NCBI RefSeq assembly: GCF_033568475.1
Contig: NC_133122.1
Location: 5,999,063 to 6,063,062 of the forward strand
Source of the DNA: Henckelia pumila
Lineage: Eukaryota > Streptophyta > Magnoliopsida > Lamiales > Gesneriaceae
Length of the DNA stretch: 64,000 nt
Direction: 5' to 3'
The notes below the pieces were generated by a model. The model saw nothing but the letters and a program-made list of their open reading frames with translations. It was not told the origin of the DNA and did no database searches. Shown piece by piece: positions 57,254 through 64,000 of this stretch (positions are counted from its first letter, which is position 1; each line of letters opens with the position of its first letter). The translations under genes were made by a program, and so were the position numbers.

Positions 57254-57258
57254 TACTT

Positions 57259-57968
57259 CGTCTGAATTAGATTATTTGTTTTATAGACACCACGGGAACA
57301 CATAAGAATATTTCAAGTTACAGACACTGGATGTCTTTACCCTTTTCCCACTATTGGCTACAACTCACTTTTGCATGATTGTTGCTCATCTCATTATTTT
57401 GTAAAGGCATTAACGTTGTGAATATTATATGAAAACATTAACTATATCAATGGCCTAGTTGATCCTAATATATTTCTTTCTGTGCTCATTGCATCACATT
57501 ATATATTGTCATTATAAGATTATCTTTATCATGTTTGTATAAGTATCATGCAGTTCATTCCTATTTCTTTTGTGTGCCAACTAGAGATATTCAGGCTATC
57601 CTACCAAAACAATGTTGGCAATCCATATTCACCTCCATACCTTTTCCAGTTTCATAATTAGCATACCAAACCATCATCATAGAACATCAGGCATCAGAAC
57701 GACAAGTAATTTGAAAAGTTACTGCAGTAAAGTGAGGTAACATCAGAACACTCTCAGAACATTTCAAATAATTTTTTTTAAGTCTGGACAATGAATATAA
57801 ATTCACACAGACAAATACAAATAATGATTGATAGCTAATATTCAAGAATATATGCAGTATTTTACAGTTAAATATCAAATATGTAGATTTTGAACAAGTT
57901 TGGGAAAACAGAAGGTTGTATATGAATAAACAACTTCCTTTTACAAAGCCTAAAATGAAAATGTTTAC
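57259..57968. other. Non-LTR DNA right of E2
   Basis: Continues the sequence interrupted at 47593. It is AT-rich; I see no terminal repeat, RNA gene or confident exon. Confidence 0.4.
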
Positions 57969-58426
57969 CTTCCCAACTCGATACTTGACATAAATGATTT
58001 TCTTTTTGCAACTTTACTCGAAATCGCTTGCCTTTAAAAACATGTAGTCCAGCGTTATCATTACACTTTTTATACAGATACACAAAGAAACCTAGAACCA
58101 AGATTGAATTTAGTTAAATCCAAATAAATTCAGTAAGTTTCCAGACAAATCAAGAAAGGGTGCTGAGAATCGGGTTCAAAAAAACCAGTGAAAAAGAACG
58201 CATCTTCATCGAGAGAATAGAATGTGATAAGGCCAAGATAAGGGCCTTTGCTATCGATTTCTTTGACTATTTCTAAAGATCTCAGTATCTGTAGTGGAAA
58301 GCCCAACGTATGAACCAAGAGCAGAGAAGGTAAAAAATTGTGTTTCGCTGGGGACCATACCTTTCTCTTCCACAGAGCGACGACAAAGAGGCGGAACTTA
58401 TGCACTTCGTTGTTGGCCATCTCCAA
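57969..58426 (-). pseudogene. PNP_UDP-family nucleosidase (bark-storage-protein-like) fragment
   Basis: Minus-strand exon 1 (about 58140-58426) starts with MEMANNEVHKFRLFVVAL. It contains EIDSKGPYLGLITFYSLDED, then AFFFTGFFEPDSQHPF, matching the N-terminal GPYLGLVT..EExAFFxTGxFxPxPxHPF segment of plant nucleosidase/phosphorylase-superfamily proteins (from memory). A 1-bp shift follows HPF; the other frame then reads DLSG. Exon 2 (57969-58031) begins after TTTAAAG with GKRFRV and ends at GAAG|GTAAAC; it too has a 1-bp shift, after which the other frame reads IYVKYRVGK. The catalytic nucleoside-binding domain is absent and no good donor follows exon 1. It is dead, and lies just inside a CACTA-type terminus. 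Confidence 0.6.
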
Positions 58427-58659
58427 ATCGATAATGGCGAGAATGGGGAAAATAAATATTCTTACACGGATTAATGGTGAGAATGGGAAAGCCTAGACCA
58501 GGAAGAAGTGATGGCAGCAGGCGGAAGTGATGGCAGGAGGCGGACATCGATCTGCAGGGGAGAGAATGGGGAGCCCTAAATGGATTTGTATTTGGAGATC
58601 GAGAGAAGAGGGCGGAAGAAGCAGGAGCTTAATTGAGAAAATGAAAATAGAGAACCTAT

Positions 58660-58898
58660 TACTTCGCTGCATAAAAAATAAAAAATTTATTTTCACGTTT
58701 TTACTTCGTCAAATTTAATTTGATGAAGTAAATAGTCACTTAAAAATTTAAGTGAAGCCCGTTTTTTTAATTGATGAAGTCTAAAGTATATTTTACTTCG
58801 TTAATTCTATAACCGAAGTAAATAACTATTTATTACTTCGACTATAATGATCACCGAAGTAAAAAATAGCGAAGTCTTTTAAGATTTTTCTACTAGTG
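58660..58898 (-). mobile_element. CACTA-type transposon terminus
   Basis: The plus strand ends CTACTAGTG at 58898; its complement is CACTAGTAGAAAAA, a typical CACTA (En/Spm) inverted-repeat start. The 200 bp inside carry about nine TTACTTCG or CGAAGTAA subterminal motifs in both orientations, like the transposase-binding repeats of this superfamily. Gypsy pol resumes immediately outside, with TGA as a possible 3-bp target duplication. The other terminus was not found; it may have been lost with the deletion at 44980. No TNP2-like transposase is seen. Confidence 0.75.
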
Positions 58899-59082
58899 TG
58901 ATAGCTTATGCTTCGAGAAAGTTGAAACCGCACGAGACTCGTTATCCGATTCATGATCTTGAGTTAGCCGCTATCGTGTTTGCATTGAAGATATGGCGTC
59001 ACTATCTTTATGGTGAGTCCTTTGATATCTTTTCTGATCACAAGAGCTTGAAATATTTGTTTTCACAGTCAGAGCTGAATAT

Positions 59083-60947
59083 TGAAAGAGTGGGTGCCCA
59101 GTGAGCCAACTTGTGGCTATGGGCTTTGATGACTCTTTGTACAAACGATCTTTTGTTTAATATAATTTACACTTTTATTAATGGCAATGACTTTATCTTT
59201 CTTCATATTGTTATATTGTGATATACTATTGTTGTTTTGATAAAGACCTTGAATATACTATAGTGTATGTAAGATGTGGTAGAACATGAGGATGTCTATC
59301 ATGAAATACATCTTATAGTCACTGTATATTCTAAACTGTTCCTAGTCGATTGAGCCGTCCGATAATAAGGATAAGGATCGCTCGAGTTTGAGACTAGCAT
59401 TTGCGATGCGGAGTACCACGTTTCATTGGTAGGGAACATGGAGATGTTCGAAGCATGCAAATGGATATTCATAGGATGAATAATCGAACTACCCTATCCG
59501 GACTTTCCAAGTGGTTATCACTTATCGAGTGGATAAAGTCCGCGGTTTTGGTTGTACACCATTAGTCCTTACTACTTGAAACATCATGGAGACTCTATAT
59601 GCTAGTACTGTGCTTTGACTCGTTTACCGACTCTATGGGGGTCATCAGGTGTCGGGATTGGGTACAGTTACAACACATATAGGAGTCGATGCATTGTTGT
59701 CAAGGATTCACCACATACTTGCGAGTGTGGATATCCTATGCGATCTGAGGAGATATTAGTGTGACGAATCTCTGGCCAGAGTACTTGATGTGATTTAAGA
59801 AATGGTTTCTTAGTAGCACATGCGATGTCACTAATTTGATCTTCAAGATGTATTGCATAGTTATCGAATCTTGAGCGACTCTCGATATACCAATGGTTGT
59901 TGATTCGATCGGGATATATGGATGAAGGGACCGTACTGTACGCGAACCAAAATCTACTGGTTCTTGTAGGCACTATCAGTGATACCTAGGAAATCATGGG
60001 GCGATGTTGCTAGGCGCTTTACCATGATTCGTTGGGCAAGTCGGAAATCGTTGTTCCGAGTCACAAGGAGTTGTGAGCCCACGGCTAGCTGTATCCCTGA
60101 ACCATTGAGGGTCACACAGTGTAATGGAGTTTTAATCCCCGTTGAGATAGTTAAATTTAAAGAGTTAAATTTAATGAATAAAGAAGTTGGACTTCTTAAA
60201 TAAGAGTAAGGGAGTAGGATTTCCTAAAATGACATAGGGATGTACATTTTTGGAAACCACTGAATTCGGATTCAGGAAAATTTATCTTGACTTTAAAATG
60301 TGCAGAAATGGTTTCTGTGCACATTGGTAAAATCGGTTTATCAATTGGAGTCACGATGAATTTTATATTAATTTCTGAACATGCGGGATTTGCTTGTCGG
60401 GCCTCAACTTATGACTAATGGGCCCTAAGGTGTTAGTGGCCTGCATTAAAAATAAGTTATTGTAGTACAGAAATTACACACAACTGGTCATAATTGAGAC
60501 AGGATTTTTCGAAAAACCCTAGCCTCCCCTCTCAATTCGGCCGCCCCCCTCCCTTCTCTGCGTGAGAAATTCCGGTCTGTGATTTTGAATTGCAGTCTAG
60601 AATAGCGAATCAAATTCGTTTATTCTCTTCGTAGAAAACTTCTGATAGATTTTCTAGTGCAATCTATCAGAGGGATTAAACCTCTATTCGTGGTCCTGAT
60701 TGAAGGAAAGCTTGTTCATCAGTTCCAGGGAGATACAAGAAGCGCAGAGAAATCTGTGTGGTGTCCAATAATCTCGCTTCGAGATTGAAGGTAAAATTTA
60801 ATAATAGTTATTTAATTTTACACACACTTATAATTTAATCGTTAAACGGTTGATACCTACACTATGGAATTGTTCCATAATAAAATTTTTAAACTTCCGC
60901 TGCACCGGGTATCAATCGTGATTGATCTGAACGCCAGTTTTCCAACA
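59083..60947 (+). repeat. Solo LTR of C1 copia family
   Basis: A complete 1865-bp C1 LTR in plus orientation (TGAAAGAGTGGG to TTTTCCAACA) with a perfect AATAT target duplication at 59078-59082 and 60948-60952. There is no interior, so it arose by recombination between the two LTRs of an element inserted in G7 pol. The open frames inside (such as 59668-59973) are LTR sequence. Confidence 0.95.
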
Positions 60948-61228
60948 AATATGAGACAGAGGAGATGATTAGATCTACTGAAGGATTTTGACTGTGAGAT
61001 CAAGTATTATTCGGGGAAGTCTAATGCAGCTGCTGATGCATTGAACCGGAAGCTTTGTTCCTTATCTCTTTCTACCATCGGTGTTTCTCGTTTGATTGAC
61101 GACTGTTGCACTTTTGGTTTGGAGTTTGAATCAGATAGTGGGTCTATCAGAGTTTGTGCCATCCAAGCCGAGCCAGAATTATTTGTGTCGATCAGGGAAG
61201 CACAGAGAGCCGATGTGAGTATCCAGAC

Positions 61229-61778
61229 TAGGGGTGCAAACGAGCCGAGATACTCGTGAGCAGCTCGTGAGTAGCTCGGTCAAAGCTCGCTCGAGCTCGA
61301 TTTGACCGAGTTCGAGCTCGAGCTCGAGTAGCTCGAGTATCGCTCGAGCTTTGAATATATGTGTTCGAGTAGCTCGCGAGCTACTCGATAACACACATGG
61401 ACTATAATTTGGGTTGTGATAAGCCCATGAAGTATCCCACATCGATATCTATGCGGAAGAGAAGACACTAAATTGCTATAAAAATAGAAGCCTACACACT
61501 TCAAAGCTCATACGGATATATAAAATATAATATATAATATAAAATATATATATATATATATAAATTATATATATAATATTGTATTTATTTATTCTTATAT
61601 ATATATATATAATATAATTTTCGAGCTCGAGCTCGAGTAACTCGAATTATAGACGAGCTCGAGTTTGAGTACGAAATTTACTACTCGATCGAGCTCGAGC
61701 TCGAGTAGTCAAAAACGAGTCGAGCTCGAGCTCGAGTATTATGCTATTCGGGCTCAGCTCGACTCGATTGCACCCCTA
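61229..61778 (+). mobile_element. hAT-type MITE in G7 integrase region
   Basis: 550 bp with perfect 11-bp terminal inverted repeats TAGGGGTGCAA/TTGCACCCCTA and an 8-bp target duplication ATCCAGAC (61221-61228 and 61779-61786), diagnostic of the hAT superfamily. The interior has many GAGCTCGAGCTCGAG palindromes at both ends and a TA-rich centre (about 61510-61615). Removing it would restore G7 reading in one frame. It has no coding capacity, so it is nonautonomous. Confidence 0.92.
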
Positions 61779-63187
61779 ATCCAGACTTCGATAGAGAAAG
61801 TCAGATCGGGTCACCAGTCTGAATTCCAGGTTAGAGATGATATTTTGTTTGTGAATAATCGTACTATTGTGCCTAATGTTTTTGAGTTGAGGCAGCGTAT
61901 TCTGCGAGAGGAACATAGCAGTCAATTCAGTGTTCATCCTGGTGGTCGGAAGATGTATAACGAAATGAGAAGTCAGTTCTATGGAAGAAGTTGAAGAGCG
62001 ATGTCTCGAGTTTTGTATCCCGATGCTTGAACTGTCAGCAGGTGAAAGCCGCGAGGAAGAGACTAGGTGGTCTGCTGCACAGATTATCTGTTCCGAAATG
62101 GAAGTGGGATCACATATCTATGGATTTCTTCACGAAACTACCACGATATGTTCGAGGATTTGATGTCATCTGGGTAGTGATTGACAGATTGACGAAATAT
62201 GCGTGCTTTATTCCTTACAGAATGACATATCGTCACGATCATATGGCGGAATTGTATGTCAAGGAGATTGTTAGATTGCACGGTGTGCCGAAGTCGATCG
62301 TTTCTGATCGAGATTATCGGTTTACTTCTCACTTCTGGCACAGTTTGTAAGAGGCTCTTGGTACTCGTTTGAACTTGAGTACGGCGTATCATCCTCAGAC
62401 CGACGGTCAGTCAGAGAGAACGATTCAGACTCTGGAGGATATGCTCCCAGCAGTGCTGCTTGATTTTGGCACCAGTTGGCAGGATTAGTTGCCTTTGGTC
62501 GAGTTTTCGTACAACAACAGCTTTCAGACGAGTATTGGTATGGCACCTTTCAAAGCGTTGTACGGAAAGAAGTGCAGATCTTCTCTGTACTGGGATGAGA
62601 TTGCTGAGTCGCCTGATTTAGGACCAGACTTGATTCGTGACATGGCTGAGTAGGTGAATATTATTTGACTGAGAATGAAGACTGCTCAGGATAGACAGAC
62701 GAAGTATGCTAATATCAGACACAGACCTCTATCTTTTGATCAGGGAGACCGAGTTTTTCTGAAGATTTCTCCTTTCAGAGGTACTGTTAGATTCGGGAAG
62801 AGAGGGAAGTTGTCTCCAAGGTTCATCGGACCGTATGAGATTCTGGAGAAGATAGGCAATCTTGCCTACAGATTAGCTCTTCCTCCTTCTTTATCTGGTA
62901 TTCACGACGTCTTTCACGTCTCGATGTTGCGAAAGTATCATCCAGATCCTTTTCATATTCTTCAGCCTGACGAGGCCGATCTTGACGAGTCTTTCAGCTA
63001 CTTCGAGTGACCTATTCAGATTCTTGATCGGAAGGAAAAACAGCTCAGAACCAAGTCGATTTTGTTGGTGAAGGTTCAGTGGAGCCGGCACGGGGTCTAA
63101 GAGGCAACTTGGGAGATAGAGTCTGATATGAGACATTGATTCCAGAGTTATTTTGATGATGTGAGTTCCTAACTCTGTTTTTTATTC

Positions 63188-63545
63188 TGAAACGACCCTA
63201 ACTTCTAAGTTTAAAATAATAAAAGAAAATACGGATTTTTTAAAATTTTGCCATGACTTGTTTGAAAGTAAACAAAGCCACCCTGTAACAAAAAGCAATT
63301 CAAAACAAAGGAAAAGATCGACCAATAAAAGATTCAAACTGCGATAAACATAAAGTACGAATGAAAGGCAACCCCACACAGTTGCAATAATAACAATAAC
63401 AAGTTTTGCGACTCAAACTTAAGCACAGGGAAAACACATCCTAACTAATACTGAAAATACTCAAACACATAATCTTTATTACATTCAAAGTCTAATGCGG
63501 GACATAAAAAGAAGTAGCGATGGTTGACCGTCTAAATCGGTGTGA
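63188..63545 (+). repeat. Probable 3' LTR start of G7
   Basis: TGAAACGACCCTAAC follows the G7 coding end and resembles a gypsy LTR start (TGxAACGACCC). The boundaries and right end are uncertain, and no clear polypurine tract is visible. Confidence 0.5.
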
Positions 63546-64000
63546 TTAAAAATCAACTGCCAAGCGCACCAGGTAAAGTAATAGTAAAGTGGACAAAAGA
63601 GCCCAAGCATCGATCCAACAGGGACTGCGTCAATTCTCAAGAATCAATTATTTTACTTAATCTAGACAAAATCATAAAGATGATTTTAAATTAACTAAAA
63701 ATAAGAATTTACTAAAACAAATAAGAAATAAAATAAAATAAATTTAAATTTAAATAAAAGAGACAACCAAGACACACGCTGGTACCAGACAATTTATGTA
63801 ATAAGCAGTAAATTCAAGACATCAAATTTAATTTTAATTCACGGGAATTTTCCTAATTTATTCAAAGGACTATTTCTAAAACAATAAAACCTATTCAAAT
63901 ATTGATGGATTAATCTTTCGTAATTCAAATCAAATTTGAATGCATTAAAAATTTGTGAAAATTCAGTTGACACCCAAACCGCACGATGAAATCGGATACT
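63546..64000 (-). repeat. Possible Athila/Tat-like LTR fragment at window edge
   Basis: The series CCAAGCGCACCAGGTAAAGT, then ATCGATCCAACAGGGACTG, then AT-rich DNA resembles the layout of the G5 LTR (GCAAGCGTACGAGT, TATCGTTCCCACAGAGATT). This suggests the U5/R end of a related LTR on the minus strand. It is cut by the window end and based on loose similarity only. Confidence 0.4.

Larger units (their letters stand above)
58899..63187 (+). pseudogene. Decayed chromovirus pol (G7), split by three insertions
   Basis: The surviving parts are at 58899-59082, 60948-61228 and 61787-63175. In order they carry RNase H ([26 protein letters not shown]), the integrase zinc domain ([16 protein letters not shown]), the integrase core (ISMDF, SDRDYRF, GQSERT), the GPY/F segment (FIGPYEILEKIG) and a chromodomain-like tail near 63060-63130. 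The upstream end is cut by the CACTA terminus; a solo C1 LTR and a hAT-type MITE sit inside. Stops include TGA at the RRW tryptophan (60966-60968), TAA near 62348, TAG near 62486 and 62652, and TGA near 62666; there is a frameshift near 61980. Most stops fit C-to-T or G-to-A transitions. It is nonfunctional. Confidence 0.85.

Overview
This is plant nuclear DNA, most likely from a eudicot (inferred; the species is not identifiable by reading). I see no intact host gene. The window is a nested stack of LTR retrotransposons plus DNA-transposon pieces and a few broken fragments of host genes: a PIG3-type quinone oxidoreductase, ribosomal protein L17/uL22 and a PNP_UDP nucleosidase. No rRNA, tRNA or CRISPR was found. 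Element names below are mine.

Layout. (1) 1-4927: 5' part of a Ty1/copia element of family C1 on the minus strand (E1: gag, long leader, 5' LTR), followed by a 635-bp inverted piece of the same LTR (4930-5564). (2) 5565-8967: minus-strand Ty3/gypsy element G1 (gag, PBS, LTR). (3) 8968-18387: nearly complete plus-strand chromovirus G6 with both LTRs and a broken gag-pol. (4) 18388-19786: two truncated gypsy LTRs in opposite orientation (G9 plus, G8 minus). (5) 19806-25485: minus-strand G2, with a full LTR and a heavily decayed interior. (6) 25486-30922: plus-strand gypsy G3, from LTR to integrase. (7) 30923-34682: a short unassigned piece, an Athila/Tat-type gypsy fragment (G5, minus) and a G1-family LTR fragment. 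(8) 34683-38285: non-LTR DNA with a gene-like fragment and two spliced-looking exons of a quinone oxidoreductase. (9) 38286-44980: C1 copy E3, minus, truncated in its leader. (10) 44981-47593 and 57259-58898: one stretch of non-LTR DNA, with L17 and nucleosidase fragments, ending in a CACTA-type terminus. It is split by E2 (47599-57253), a complete C1 copy with TACTT target duplications, two 1867-bp LTRs and an uninterrupted 1304-codon gag-pol frame. (11) 58899-63187: decayed chromovirus pol (G7), interrupted by a solo C1 LTR (AATAT duplication) and a hAT-type MITE (8-bp duplication), then its 3' LTR and another LTR-like edge fragment.

C1 is represented by six LTR copies. E2 is the youngest-looking insertion and the only copy with an unbroken polyprotein, yet it has lost the first cysteine of its Gag zinc knuckle. 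Most stop codons in the other elements are C-to-T or G-to-A changes, as expected in methylated repeats.

The most unusual pattern is that five sequence-distinct LTR units each carry an array of imperfect or perfect palindromes. In G3 and G8 the array lies just upstream of the LTR TATA box; in G1 and G2 it lies near the LTR 3' end; in C1 it lies in the untranslated leader after the PBS.
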